A DNA stretch of 64,000 nucleotides from Epiperipatus broadwayi (GCA_028023455.1 JAQFVV010001055.1:57919-121918); one strand, 5' to 3'; shown: positions 35,020-48,212, counted from the stretch's first letter. Notes: generated by a model from the sequence alone, not told the origin. Translations and numbers: made by a program.

Positions 35020-36530
35020 TATACATTTGGCAGTGCAATAAGAAAGATTAGTTATTATACTTCTTGAAGAATTTTATTAACCTCATCTATCGATTAATGA
35101 TTTCTATGTTAATGCAGTTGTTGTAAAATAATGCCTATTTTAGAAATGGAAAAATTTATGTTGATTCCTTTGATTTTTTGCCTTTAAATTCCATTATTTA
35201 AGTAAGACCTTTAAGGTCTTGATCCTGACTATGTCTGTGTGTGCTAAATCTTTCATTGTAATAACTTCTTACCAATTATCCTAATCATTTTTGTAAAAAA
35301 AAAAAAAATGTTTTCTTTCTTTTATCCTTGGATAGGCAAACACAAATTCCACATTTATTAGTAATGAATTACATTTTAATTTTTTTTTTTAATCTAGTCA
35401 GTGGTAAATATTGAAATCAGTCAGAAATTCTGATCCTTTCTGAAAAATGAAAAACAAACTGTTTATATATATTTTTTAAAACAAAAAACAAAAAAAGGTC
35501 TAAATATAAAATAACTAAATGGTATTGAAATATGTTAACTTTTTCTTTTTTACAAAAATAAAAAATCTATTTTGATAAATATGTTATCCATAATTTATTT
35601 GTTGAAAGATGTTTTGGCGTTTTAACGCATCAATTATTGATTTTTTATGTTTGCATCTTTTTTTCTGAGAAGTTTATTTGGATTTGCACAAACTGTTATA
35701 ACAAGTAAAAACATAATATGTATGCATTTCGATACTTCTGAAACTTTTTCTCCATCTTCTATTTTTGTGAGTTTTTTTGCTTTTTATTAATTCTTTCTAT
35801 AACTCTATACAAAAATTCTTATCTATAAGTTTATTTTGTTGTTATTTCTATTCAATCCGCAAATGTAATAATCTCTCTAATTTGGTTATCTTTTTCTACA
35901 GGCACAGAATATAAATATCGTATCAACTTTTTTTTACACTATATGTTCTTTATATTATTATAATGTTTTAAATGCTTTTATTTAATTTACAAATTATGTC
36001 TACTGTTATTTGCGTCATATCTTGACACCAATTTTTAACATGATTTTATTGCACCCCCCCTAAATTTTAGGTATGTATTAGTTTGATCACAATGCAATAT
36101 TTAAGAATTGTTCAGTCCATTTTTTAGTGTAACTTCAATGAGGGCTAAATTTTATGCTGTACAGATATCTGTTTGCCAAGAATTTAGTGATCATACTAGA
36201 TGAATGTGCATTTTTTTAAATTATGCTATAAGTAAATTTAATGACTAGTTCATTAAAAAAGCATATTTACAGAAATTAAAATAGAAAGAAAAAGAAATGA
36301 AACATGAAATCATTGATTATTTAAATAAAATTTATTATTTTAAAATACTGACTTTATAAACGAAAAAAACACACAACATAAATGATTTTTAATTTAATTT
36401 CAAATATTAGAAATGTGACATTGTTTACAAATTTTCTTTTTAAATTAGAATATAAATAATTACAAAGTGTCTATTGTTAAATATCGTAATTCTAAAAAGT
36501 AAAAATAATCTAAAATATTTTATCAAAAAG
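35020..36530. other. AT-rich sequence without recognisable genes
   Basis: Read on both strands; no coding region, RNA gene or repeat family was recognised. It contains a few homopolymer runs only. Confidence 0.55.
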
Positions 36531-36535
36531 TGAAA

Positions 36536-36655
36536 TGTATGGATGAAATAAGAAAGGATGCAGGGGTGATGTGGAGAAGAGAAGCTAAAGATCGGTGATG
36601 GATTGAACTTGGGGTGACCTTCATCGTGCAATGGATTGGTGATGATGGTGTTGAA
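36536..36655 (+). mobile_element. short 3' LINE fragment, copy D
   Basis: About 115 bases matching the end of the LINE ORF: MDEIRK, GVMWRREAKDR and TFIVQWIG-like codons are readable, ending in a GATGATGG tail. Severely 5'-truncated. TGAAAT lies on both sides, too short to claim as a target duplication. Confidence 0.8.
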
Positions 36656-36659
36656 ATAT

Positions 36660-38820
36660 ATAAGTAATAATAGGTTAACATTAAAACAGATGTTTAACAT
36701 TTGACAAGGAAATAAAACCGTGTGCCGAAAATGGCCTTTTATGTATAATTATTAATAATTCCATACATGTTTGTATCGGTATCATATATGATATTTTTGT
36801 TATTTTTTATGATTTATATGAAAGAGTAGCATAATAAATTTTATTAAGTTTCATTTTTGATGATATCTAAATATATGTGTTTGTTGTATTCTGTGTCAAT
36901 ATATGTTGGCATTCAAAATTTAACAATAAATCAACAACTAGTTTCTTCTCAGCCTAATGTTTTTACTCTTATTGATCGCAGCCTTCGTGTATGCTTTTAG
37001 CTAAATAAGAAATGATTTCAGGTATTTCTTTGAACAATGGCAATCAGGGTAATGACAAAGATGTACTAATAATAGCTGTTCATGTTATGTTTTGTCCATT
37101 ATAAATGTTCACTTATAGATTAATGTTTTGCGTCATCTATGGAAATAAATGTTTCAACTAGCACATATATATGATCTTATAATAACTGATAATATATTAC
37201 TTTTAGTTTGCCCTATTTTTGAAATAGACTTCTTCAGCATGCACACATATATACACTCTCCATTTAATAAAAATTAAATCTACAAAGAATCATTTGTTTT
37301 CTCTTTTCACCAACATTTTCTAATTGAAGGACTTCATGTGGTTAAACTCAAATTGCAAGCAGGATTGAGTTTTTCACATCTTCAAGGTAAGTTGAACCTC
37401 TCAAATATATATATATATGCGCAAGTATTAAAAAATGATTTTATTATATCTACTTTTGAATGCATCAATAAAATAAATTAATTAAAATTTGATGATAATA
37501 GAAAACTACTTCTAAATTTTACAAATTTGATAAAATAAATATATGAATTTGAAAAACAAAATTTTTTTACTAATAAAAATGCGCAAATGTAGCTAATAGT
37601 ACATATACATTTTCAAATAAGTGTATTTAATTAAAATAATATTATTAATTAGATTTTAAAATGTACTTGTCTAGAATAGTAAAAAAAAATCTGCGCTATC
37701 ATGCAGTTGCAATTAGAATCTTGAGAAATACTTCTTACATCTACTAAACACTATATTTAAAATAAAATGTTAAACTAAAATATAAAATATTTTAGATTGC
37801 TGTTTTTAAAAATTAGATTTAAGATTATCTTACTTATATAACGACGACGTAATGAGAATTTCCAAAGAAAATAAAGCTTTGCAAAAAAAAAAAAAAAACA
37901 ATGTATCATATTAACTGAAACACAATAAGCTTTTATATTATAAATCTATGAGGTAGTGAAGAATATTAAAGAAAACATTATAATATTTGACTAGCTTATT
38001 ATATGCAGAATATAAGATTTCCCATTGCTGCAACTAAAACAATCTTCAAATATCTTATTCTTCATAATAATGTTTTTCTGCAAACATTATAATGTGAAGT
38101 GATTTATGATAACCTGAAGACAATGATTTGCATAAAAACAGAACCGTCACATGATTAAATTATGAGAATAAAAGACAACCAAGCCTCCAGAGTGACAGAA
38201 AAGTATTGTTTTCATTAAATGGCATAAGTGAAATACAGTTAGGTGTTCTTCATTTCTTATGTTAGTTGTGAATATTTTAATATAATCAAACAAAAAGCAT
38301 ATGAGAAGATCATAACTATATTACTTACTAAAAAAGATCAAATAAAAAAATTATCTTAGTTGAAATGTCATTGTTGTAAAACAGTCTTTAATATTTGTAT
38401 CATTTGTTGAAGATGGGTTTTGTTGGAATTACCCAAGATTTGTTAATAAATATGTAAATCTCATAATGTTTACAAAAATAAAGTTTCTGTAATTTTGACA
38501 TTGGATATAGGGGTATTCTTTTTTTAATAAAGAATAAGTATTTATTTTTATAGACATTGCAATTAATTGTGATATATATAGATGTAAATAAATAAATGAT
38601 ATTTTGTTGAAACATTGGGAATTTAATAAATAAAATAATACATGGATTAGTACAAAAAAATCTTTATTTATATTATATGAACATGAAAATATTAAATAGA
38701 ATATATGTAATAATATTATAATTCAATCTCTGTATTTCTTTGAAGCAATATATATGTAATTATATAATTGAATATTTAGAAATACAGTAATCAGTTATAT
38801 ATTTAAAATTTTATCCACTT
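36660..38820. other. AT-rich sequence without recognisable genes
   Basis: No coding region or named repeat recognised. A 71-codon reverse frame at 38400-38615 is low-complexity and unsupported. Confidence 0.55.
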
Positions 38821-38824
38821 AGTG

Positions 38825-39128
38825 GCACTTTTGACTATCCTCATAATCTTTGTCAACTAACACCTTGAAAGGTTAACCTTCCCACAATTTTGTGATCTTA
38901 ACATTTGCAGCCTACCTGCCTGTTAATTAATTCATGTTTGTATTTGTATATTAGGATAGCTTTTTTAATTTTTATTTTGGTGTTATTTTTTCTAATTTTT
39001 AATATTTTAACATTATTAAAATTGAAGTCAAAACTGTAAATACATGACTTATTATGGTCGTAAAAAACAGATGCTGAAATATTATCTACTTTGCAATTTT
39101 GATTCAATTTCTGAAATCTTTTTAATAA

Positions 39129-39131
<3 letters not shown>
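38825..39131 (-). pseudogene. Penelope-like or GIY-YIG-type retroelement C-terminus with 3' stem-loop
   Basis: Reverse-strand open frame (39131 down to 38898, 77 codons) whose second half, FDFNFNNVKILKIRKN..., aligns with the peptide encoded at 23803-23964: the same F.F....IKI strand, the same basic helix ending KKAI or KEAV, then an ELINRQ or GLMNKQ turn. A stem-loop of the conserved type (GATTAT, GAGG, ATAGTC, AAAA) lies at 38825-38858, about 40 bases past the stop. Together they suggest a second, more diverged 3' end of a related retroelement. Catalytic domains are missing. The family name is inferred. Confidence 0.5.
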
Positions 39132-39162
<31 letters not shown>

Positions 39163-39175
39163 TTATTAAAAAGAT

Positions 39176-39211
<36 letters not shown>
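39113..39211. repeat. perfect (AT)n-centred palindrome and second AT tract
   Basis: AATCTTTTTAATAACACTAT, an AT tract, then ATAGTGTTATTAAAAAGATT. The arms of about 20 bases are exact complements, followed by another (AT)n tract to 39211. Same design as the hairpin at 19485-19560 but with a different arm sequence. Confidence 0.85.
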
Positions 39212-39214
<3 letters not shown>

Positions 39215-39216
<2 letters not shown>

Positions 39217-41560
39217 GCAGTAATTAATTCTGTATTTGCTATAGATTCATTGATTGCTTTTCTTTGGTGAAATAATGGCCAAAAACTAGTTTCAGACTAT
39301 GATCTAATGTTTAGTAAATAATCATCCTCATATAAATGTCTCCAGAGGAGAGTGATTAATTAACTTGTTATAGATATTAAATATAAGTTGAACAGTAATG
39401 TAATACTTTATTGTGATATATTACCATTTCAAAGGTATCATTCTAGGAGAAACAATCCAAACATTAATAGGATAAAATGATTTTTGTCTCAAAACTGTAA
39501 AAAACTATTGAAATAAAACATTGAGAAATATTTGCTTGGTATTTACTTTTTTTTCTTCTTTTTTCTAATGTATATCAAAATAGAACAAACATATAACAAT
39601 AAAGATACTAGCAAAATTACAACATCTTTACAAAAATAACCTTTAGAGATATAAATTTAACCATCTAACAAATAGATACTTTCATGTGAAATCTATTAAC
39701 AAGCTTACACATAAATGCATAAAACTATGCATAATTAACCACACATGCTAATCAGTCTTAATATCATATGAAATCTGCATGAAATTAATGACCTTAAAAA
39801 CAAAAAAAGATTATCAAAAGAGTAAGTGGTTGTCATTTGTAATGAATTGCTGATAGTGTTATGTATATTTATGAAGGTTTGTTAATACTTTTTATTTGAG
39901 AACATATGTTTGTTTTGTTTAATAGAATAAATCAAATGAAGTCAATTTTGAAAGGTTTTGTAATTATACAATTTACTTCATTTAAAAAAGGAAAAATATA
40001 TTTATTTTTCTATATCCATTCTAAAAAGTAAACTTTTTTATTATTATTTAAAATTAAAACATAAAAATTACTAGTTATATTTGAATACTGTTTGCTTTTT
40101 TGCTTAATATATAATATTAGTTTGTTGAATTGTAAATATTGTCGTTTTAAAAAGATTTTTAAAAGAACTTTATATATATATATTCTTAAAAGTTAATATT
40201 GTATTTTTTTTTATATAACAAGTCTGACTTAATGGGATCTAGAAATATGTTTTGAAAGCTCTCATCTTGTAAATGTATAATTTAAATTACCAACATTTCT
40301 CCTGAGAATCTATTTGATCTTTTCTCCTTGAAGAGGTTCCTTCTTTCAGTTTAATTTTGTATGTTACTTTTTTTTATATAATCTATTGATTATTATTGCT
40401 CTCTTATCAAATTCAGTATAAAATTTTTATTTCAACTCGCAAGAGAAGCATTAAGTATTCATAAATAGTTTTATTATATATCGAAGAAGATGAGAATTAT
40501 AATTGTGTTTTTAATTTTGTTAAAGAAAAAATTAATCTTGACAATAACTTTGTCTTTGAGAAGGAAACAAAATATCTGTAACAAGTCCCTACAAATCCAT
40601 ATCTTTTATATATAATTTCAATTTACGTTTTAAAATGCTTTTATTAATCAACGTAGAGAAATACTTTCATTTCACTTTTAAAAGCTATATATGAATTAGT
40701 AATATTGACTAAATTGTTTTAAATTCAATATTTTATACATTACTTGCTTTCTAAAATATATAATAAATGCAAGCAATAGGAGATCTTTTGTATCTTAGTG
40801 TAATGGTAGAGAATAAAAGACTCAGAAATTCAAGGTCTTATGGCTTTAGTTCCACCGTTTTTATTATTTGAATTTTTTATGGACTGCCATGCAATAAAAA
40901 AGTCGATTATTTTATTTTATTACTGATTTGAAATAGCTTTCGCTTTGTTTTTCTTTTGAAACAATTTATTCTCAAGCCCTTTTAACATAGTTACCTTCAA
41001 AATAATTTAATTTTTGTACAGTTTTTTGTATTATTATTTATTCAAATTCTTTATACAGATTTCCATTTAATCATCATTATGGTATATTAAATTTTTTTTT
41101 TATAAATCCACTTTCAATTTAATTAACAATAATCTATTACTTTTAGAGTTCTACTTATAAAATTCTCCTTTGGATCTGAAATGAAGTCAATCTCTTGTGT
41201 CATTTGGTATAATGATGATAATTATAAAGCTAGTAAACATTGTTTTCCCCTCAAAATCCACCAATGTTATATTTTACTGTTCTGGAATATAAAACAATTT
41301 CACCATGTTGTTTTATGATTCTTCTATTGCTAGAACTTATCATTGCAATGTTTTTTTTTTAATTCCAATTTTTGGCATAAATGATGATAACTCAATTAGA
41401 TTCCTCAATCTTGACAACTAATATTTCTACTGGGATCTTTTACATTTGGGTTTGGCTTCATTTCAACTACACCTTCAAAACTACATTTATTACAATAACC
41501 AACTATTCTTATTTTAAATTTTTAATAGTTAATTAAATTTTAAATTGATTTCACTTTTTG
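39215..41560. other. AT-rich sequence without recognisable genes
   Basis: No coding region, RNA gene or repeat family recognised on either strand. Confidence 0.55.
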
Positions 41561-41565
41561 CATTC

Positions 41566-44500
41566 ATCAACACCATCACTATGGTGTATCATTATTTATG
41601 CACTGCATGATAGTCTCCCCCCATGCATAATATAATTTTGGTACTACTTAGTCTCTCTGTTTTATAACACACCAATGGATTTCTTTATTTTAACCATCCA
41701 TCTCATATATGGTTATTTTCTAAGTCTTTTGGAATTTGATTTAAAACTTCAACTGTCCATCTAGCACCCTATTTTCTAACAATTTCTCCAGTTGACCTCC
41801 ATTTTGGTCTTTTATTTCTTTTAATAAAATTAATATTATCTGTTTGTCAACTCATTCATTTATTTGACTTTGAAACTCTTCTTACTACTCCCAATATACA
41901 TCTCTATACTTTATTGAGTGAACTGAAGTATTGTATCATTATTGGTCTAAGATCTATAAATATTAATTGAAAAACATACATATTTCTATCCTTTTTTTAC
42001 ATAAAAAGACATAACCTCTTTTAATACCAAATTATTTTTATCGAAAGCATTACTTCGAAGTTTAGGTCTAAGACAAATTTCATCTATTCTATTTCTTTGA
42101 GTATAACATCTCTGAATGTGGCATTTGCATCTATCAAATTTTTCTAAGAAACAATTTTTTTTTCTAAAAACATCCATTAAATATTACTTTAGACTTTTTA
42201 CTACTGAAATTTAGTCTTATTTTATATCTACAGATAATTTTTACATTTTCTAAATGTCTGAAGCTGCCAATTCTAGATGATTTAAATAAATTCTATTTAC
42301 TTTTATTCCTTTAAATTCCCATTTCAGTTCACAAAATATTTCTTTAAAACTGCTGTAAAAAGTTTTCAATGTATGGAATCACCCTGATATATATTTTTCA
42401 TTCTTTCTCTTCTTAATGTCCCCATGTAATCTAATCACATGATTTATTTTGATAAATATTCTTAGATTATATCACTGTTCTGGGTATACATCTTAGTAAT
42501 CCAATGCTTTTATCACTGTAGAAGGACTTATAGAATCAAATTCCCTTTCTCTAATATACATATCCAAAGCATAATGGCAATAGGTACTCATTAATTCTTT
42601 CTCTAATTTTTTTCAATACATAAATGTGAGCCACTGTGCTAAAACAACTTTTAAATCCGATTTTTTTTTTGGCTAGTTGAATCCAAATATTGATGTAGAT
42701 GTATTATAATTATTTTTGCAAAAAGTTTGCATAGAACTGATTGAAAAGTGATAGATCTGTAATTTTAATATTTTCTTTATTTCTTTTGTTAAACTATCAA
42801 AAAAAAAAGTTCTTTAGTGCTTCTTTTAAGATAGCAATTATAATTCCATCATTTCCAAGAGCTTTTCTTTTCTTCATAGCACACACTTTTTTTCTGGAAA
42901 TGTCACAATACTTTATTCATTTTGATCATCATAAATAAATTTACCCATAACATTTTTATACTGTATTTTAATCATTTCTCATTTCTAGCATTAAAATCTT
43001 TCCCAACAATTTTAAATGTTAATGTGAATAACAACATTTTATATATCTATATAAAAATTCTTTCTTTCTTCATGACAATGAGAAGTTGTGATATAAAACT
43101 GAATTATCTGCATTTGGTATCTTCCATTCTGTTGAATAACTTATCTTGCCATTCTATCTAATATATCATCAATTACTATAATTATTTTATTTTTTAATTA
43201 TAATAAATACCTCTTCACTTGTCCTTTCAATATTTGTCTTTAAAACTATCAAAATATTACATGATCACCATTTCATATGCTTACACATGCTGTTAATAAG
43301 AGTATCAAACTCTCCTTACAGTAGTGCCTCCAAGTGCAAGCCTTCATAATCAATGGATGCAGAAAGTTTGTGCATAACATCCCTATCTAATATCTACTCA
43401 AGCTAGAGCTAGTCTAGGGATGTTAGATGAGTTGGCACTGAATGGGTATTTTATGCACAAACCTTCCTGCATCCATTAGTTCTGAAGGATAGCACTTGAT
43501 GGTTCCATTGTATAGAGAATTTGGTACTCTTATTAACAGCATAGGTAAGCATATGAAATGGTGATATTGTGATAGGTTGATAGTTTTATATATATATCCT
43601 GCCCATAGGATAATGACGGGTGTGGTTTTTGAAAAACCAAAGACACCAAAATATGTAAATGCAAAAATGAGTTCAGATCTATATGATTATACAAGCAAAT
43701 AAACTTGGGTTGGAAACATTATGGTGTTTTCATGTTGGCCACCTAGATTTATAGTTAACCAAATAGGTAAAATTTGGCTACTGGAGGTTGAATTAGATTC
43801 TAAGATCTAGAGTCAGTGCTCTCAAATCCAGGCTCCTTTCTGATGAAAGCCACAAACTAAAAACTTGTCTGGGGATGTTGGATGAGTAGGCACTAAATAA
43901 AAAACTTTATGCACAACCCTTTCTGAATCTATGGATTACAAAGGTCTGCAGTTAGTGGTCCAATGGTATAGAGGGTTTGGTATTCTTATTTGTGTCTTTA
44001 TAGTAAAACAATTCATTTTGTCACACTATTTGTCTCTTCATTCCCACCAATATTCTATTTAGTGTTAGACAGTTCTTCTTTCTATTAATATAGTACTCAT
44101 TTAATTAAATGCCATCTGCTATAAGAATAAGATAAATAAACATTAATATTGAATGGCAATGTGGCCCCATAACAAAAATTCATTTATTCTTCTTTAGCCA
44201 TCAATTTATGTTTTTGCAGATCACTTTTCTATCACCTGAAAATAAAAAACAACTTAGATTATTCTGTAATAACTCTAAATATTTAAAGAGTTTATTCATT
44301 CACACTTTCATCTTGCTTTCAAATAAACTGAATTGATGGTTCAATTAAAAATTATTTGCCAAACTGAGGAGAAAAACCATTGTATTTCTTGGTCTTAAAC
44401 ATAGAAGTAAAATGACAACTAATTCATCATATTGTCTGGTGCTAATTAGTGAGCAACCCATTATGTTGGTGAGCAGCAGCCCATTATGTTTCTTTACTAT

Positions 44501-44612
44501 CTGAATAATCACATATTAATGGCAGCTTCAAAGGCAATAAATATGGAATGGTTACTAGAAGTTTTTTAGGCATTTTTTTCAAGTTTTCAAAGGAAAGTTA
44601 AAAGGTTGCCTT
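41566..44612 (-). mobile_element. old full-length LINE copy E, interrupted and internally deleted
   Basis: Strongly decayed reverse-strand copy. The 3' part of the ORF is recognisable at 41690-42000, the reverse transcriptase at about 42300-42760, and after a large internal deletion near 42900 the endonuclease part at 42960-43240. It is then split by a fold-back insertion (43242-43983) and continues at 43985-44200. The 5' untranslated part is at 44370-44612 (TTGGTCTTAAACATAGAAGT, ATCTGAATAATCACATA). Stops and frameshifts are everywhere, so no peptide of useful length remains. Copy F lies immediately upstream in the same orientation. Confidence 0.8.
43242..43983. mobile_element. fold-back element P4 inserted in LINE E
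   Basis: A palindrome at 43242-43588 (axis near 43415; AAAACTATCA...CACCATTTCATATGCTTAC on the left and its complement on the right) is followed by a related single arm up to 43983 with the shared landmark CTGATGAAAGCCACAAACTA and GGGGATGTTGGATGAGTAGG. LINE sequence of the type ATTTGT(GT)CTTTA...AAAAC flanks both sides (43230-43246 and 43984-44010), consistent with a target duplication. Members of the same family lie at 50690-50820, 52335-52703 and 54642-54807. No protein is recognised. Confidence 0.7.
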
Positions 44613-44624
44613 TCCTGCAATTCA

Positions 44625-47600
44625 TTTAATATTAATCATTGTCAACAATTATCAGTCCATTTGAGGATGAAGGTTTCTCCAAGTTTAATGCATCATCTGT
44701 AATCTTTAACTTCTCTTCTTCACATCACCCCTGCAAACTCTTATTTCATATATCCATCTCACATATGTTCTCTTTCTGGGTTGTATACAATATATTGGAA
44801 TCCAGTTTACAATTTCAATTGTTGATGTATTATCATCTCTTCTAGCAACATGTTCAGCCCAATTACACTTCAGTCTTTTAATTTTTACAACAAAATCAGT
44901 AAGATCTGTTTGTTCTCTTACTTATAAATTGCATTTTCAATCTCTTCTTGTTAATCCTAACTTGCATCTCTCCATACTTTTTTGAGTGATCTGAAGTCAC
45001 TGTATTGCTCTTCTGTTAAGTGTCTAAATCTCAGATTCATAAGTAAGAATTGATAAACCTTTTTAAACACATGGGTAAATTTCCTTTTAATATTAAGTTA
45101 TTTCCACCAAAAGTACTCTATCTAAATTTAATCCTATGATTAATTTCATTCATTATGTTTTTCTTTGTAGTTATAATCTGACCAAGTTATATGTAGTTGT
45201 TAAAGTCTTCTAACTCATCATAATAAATCTTTATTTTCATCATTTGTGAAAATCTATTGAAGATTACTCTAGTCTTTTTGACATTTACCTTCAGTCCTAC
45301 TTTTTTACTTTCATCTTATAACTCTTGCAACATTTCCTGAAGTTCTACAAAATTATTTGCAAAGACAACTACTTCATCTTCAAAATCTAAATGATATAAA
45401 TAATCTCCATTTACTCCTTTAGTTTCCCATTTTAATCTGCAAAATACTTCTTGCAGCACTGCTGTAAAACATTTTGGAGATATTGAGTCACCCTACCTTA
45501 TACCCTTTGTTGCCGTTACATTTTTATACATATTTTTCAGAATATGCCAATATCCTTGGTCTATACCTTGATGATTCAATGCTTTAATCACTGGAGAAAT
45601 GCTTATAGAATCAAATGCCTTTTCATAATCTACAATTCCACAACATAATGGCAACTCATATTCATTGGTCATTTTTATCATTTTTTTCAATACTTGGATA
45701 TGAATTACTGTACTAAAAGCACTCCTAAATCCAGCTTGTTCTCTTGGTTGGTGGAAATCCAATGTTCTCTGGAAACAAGTTGTAATTAACTTAGTAAAAA
45801 TTTTGTATAAACCTGATAAAAGACTGATAGGTTTGTAATTTCTAATATCTTTTTATTACCTTTTTTAAATATTAATATTAATATTGCATTCTTCCAATCA
45901 TCGGGTATATCTTTATCATTTGGTCTATTGGATTAAACAGACAGATTTTAAGACCTTTTTTTTTCTATGTTTTTTAATAATGTGTTCCTACTACTTTTTC
46001 CCCCTCGAAGTGTTTTTTTTCTCTTTAAATATAAATATATTTTTTTTTTTTGTTTTTTTATAATTAATGTTTAAATTTTTTTAAAATCAAACAAATATCA
46101 TGTGGTGGGGGGGTGGTTGGTTTTTTTTTTCTTTTTTTTTTGAATTTTTGGTGTGTGTGTGTTTTTTTTTTTTTTTTTTTTTTTTTAATTGTTAATATTT
46201 GTTAATTTCTCTTTTTTTTTATTTTTATGAAAATAAGTATTAATTTTTGTTTGAATAAAAAAAATTGTTGGGGTGGTTGGGGAGAAAAGTGGGGCCAAAA
46301 CAAAACAGAGAAACAACCGGGTCTTAGAGAAACTACTCTTTTGGGTGAGTGTCGTCAAAACACAGCAGTTGAGAAAAGTCGCCACTTTTGTTAAGAAGTC
46401 CACTTAATGTCGAGGGGCAAGGAGGAGTGTCTCTGTCCTGCAATTTGAATCTTCGTGTGTGTCATGTTTTATGTTAAATTTCCACTTATCTCCAAATTGA
46501 TTGTTAAGTAATTTCAATGGTTGAGAAATACTCGTGGAAGGGGATGAAGAAAGAAGGGTACTGTGTTTTTACTTTCTCCCGTAGTTATCATCAAAGATCA
46601 TGGTTGTTGTTTTAGTTTAACTGTCAGTATTTCTCTTTCTCCTTAGTTTAGAAAATATTTTAAATATTGTTATAGTATTTCAAATGAATATTTTATTTTC
46701 TACTTAGAAAACACTATATATTTCCCAATCTGTTAAAGTATTTTATATTGTTATAGTTTTTTAAAAGTGTTGTTGTTTGATTAAGATTTTTATATGTTGA
46801 GTTGGAGTATAAACATTTTTATGATTTTGTCTTTATTGTACGTCTATTTTGGGGTGTTTGGTGGGTAGTTTCAGGATTGTAGCGATGGGGGGGTGGGTTG
46901 GGTTGTGTTTGGAGTTCGGTGGGGGTGGCGGCGGGTTGTTTGGGGGGTTGTTTTGGTAGGGTGGTCGGTGGGGGGGGGGTTGGGGGGGGTGGTTGGGGGG
47001 GTATATAACTTTGCCGAAACATTTTTTTATGTCTTCACCTGCTTCTTTTAATATATATTGATTACAATTCCATCATTATCTGGAGCTTTTCTTTTTTTCA
47101 TAAATTGAATTGCATGTTTCACTTCTTTATTTAAAATCTTAGGCAATTCAGAAGATGTAATGGATGTAGGAGGTACTTGTTTTTTATTAGTATGTAATTC
47201 TTGATAGAACTCTTCTACCCATTTAATAATGTCATCTCTGTATTTAGTAATAGTTCAATATTTTTTTTTTTCTTATTGCTGGTATAAGTTTTTTACTAAT
47301 ACCAAAATGTTGTTTTACACTCTTAACATTTTTATTTTCTTGTACAGTTTTCCTTGTTAGTTTACAATTATCCTTTCTTGTATCATTATCAACTCTTTTT
47401 CACACCATTTTGCAAAATTCGAGATATTCAATCTTTCTTAATGCATCATTTTTATATATCTTCATAGTCCTTCTTTTCTTCATGTATTTTCTAGCCTCAG
47501 TAAAAATTTTATTGGTCAATTACTGCTTTTTTCTACCAGCTATCTTTGTTGCAGTTTTTAAAAGTGTATCAGTTATTTTCATATAAATTTCATTCAAATC

Positions 47601-48212
47601 TGAATCATGTTCAAAATCTACTAATACTTGAAACTGATTTGTAAGTTTTAATTTAAATTCATTAGAATGTTTCTCAAGATTCTAGATATCAACTGAAAAT
47701 AGCTAATTTTTGTTGTTTCTTTGTATTCGTCTTTAGGTCAAATAAAATTATCTTGAAAGAGAAATATTGTTTTTCTTAATAATTTTAGTCTCTCTAGTTT
47801 TGCATTATCACATATCCTATATCTTACTAATTGATCATCACTTTTTATTAAGAGCATTACAATCTTGAAATATGCATTTTTGTTAGTCAAACTATAATTC
47901 AATTCTTCTGTGCCTTCATTTGGATGATTCCATGTCTATTTCCTTTTAACATTTTTCTCAAAAAAAGAATTCATAATATAAAGTTTTTTATTTTTCTACA
48001 AACTCCACAAGTCTATGTCCTTTCTCATTTCTGTTATCATAATCAAATATACCAACAGCATTTTTATCTTTTATTTGTTTACCAAGTCTATCATTAAAGT
48101 CTCTCATAACAATTTTAAAATATTGATTAGTTTTCTCAGAAGCCTTTTGTACATCCATATAAAAATATTTTACTACTTCATCACTACCATCAATATCCAC
48201 AGTTTAATATTA
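44625..48212 (-). mobile_element. LINE copy F, 5'-truncated and interrupted
   Basis: Reverse-strand copy from its 3' end near 44636 to a truncation in the endonuclease domain at about 48188. TTTAATATTA at 44625-44634 and 48203-48212 is a plausible 10-bp target duplication, with about 15 unexplained bases inside the right end. The reverse transcriptase is partly readable at 45762-45493 ([14 protein letters not shown] and IVDYEKAFDSISI) and the endonuclease at 48200-47988 (MRDFNDRLGKQIKD). The FADD region (about 45340-45380) is mutated. It is interrupted at 45926-47001 by foreign or artefactual sequence. Many frameshifts. Confidence 0.82.
45926..47001. other. G/T-rich homopolymer block inside LINE F
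   Basis: About 1.08 kb interrupts the LINE where other copies read continuously (ATCTTTATCATTTAGACATTTGGTATATAAC). The block has a T-homopolymer and GT-rich left part (45950-46260), a mixed middle with near-normal composition (46290-46800), and a G-run-rich right part (46850-46996) containing many runs of three to ten G. Its composition is unlike anything else in the window. The reverse frame of Pro, Gln and Thr codons at 46819-47022 is a translation of the G-runs. It could be an inserted satellite or G-quadruplex-forming repeat, or a poorly polished gap fill. Confidence 0.6.

Noticed and set aside
46819-47022. Reverse-strand Pro/Thr/Gln-rich open frame
   Set aside because: It is the complement of the G-run block, interrupts a LINE and has no start context or family resemblance.
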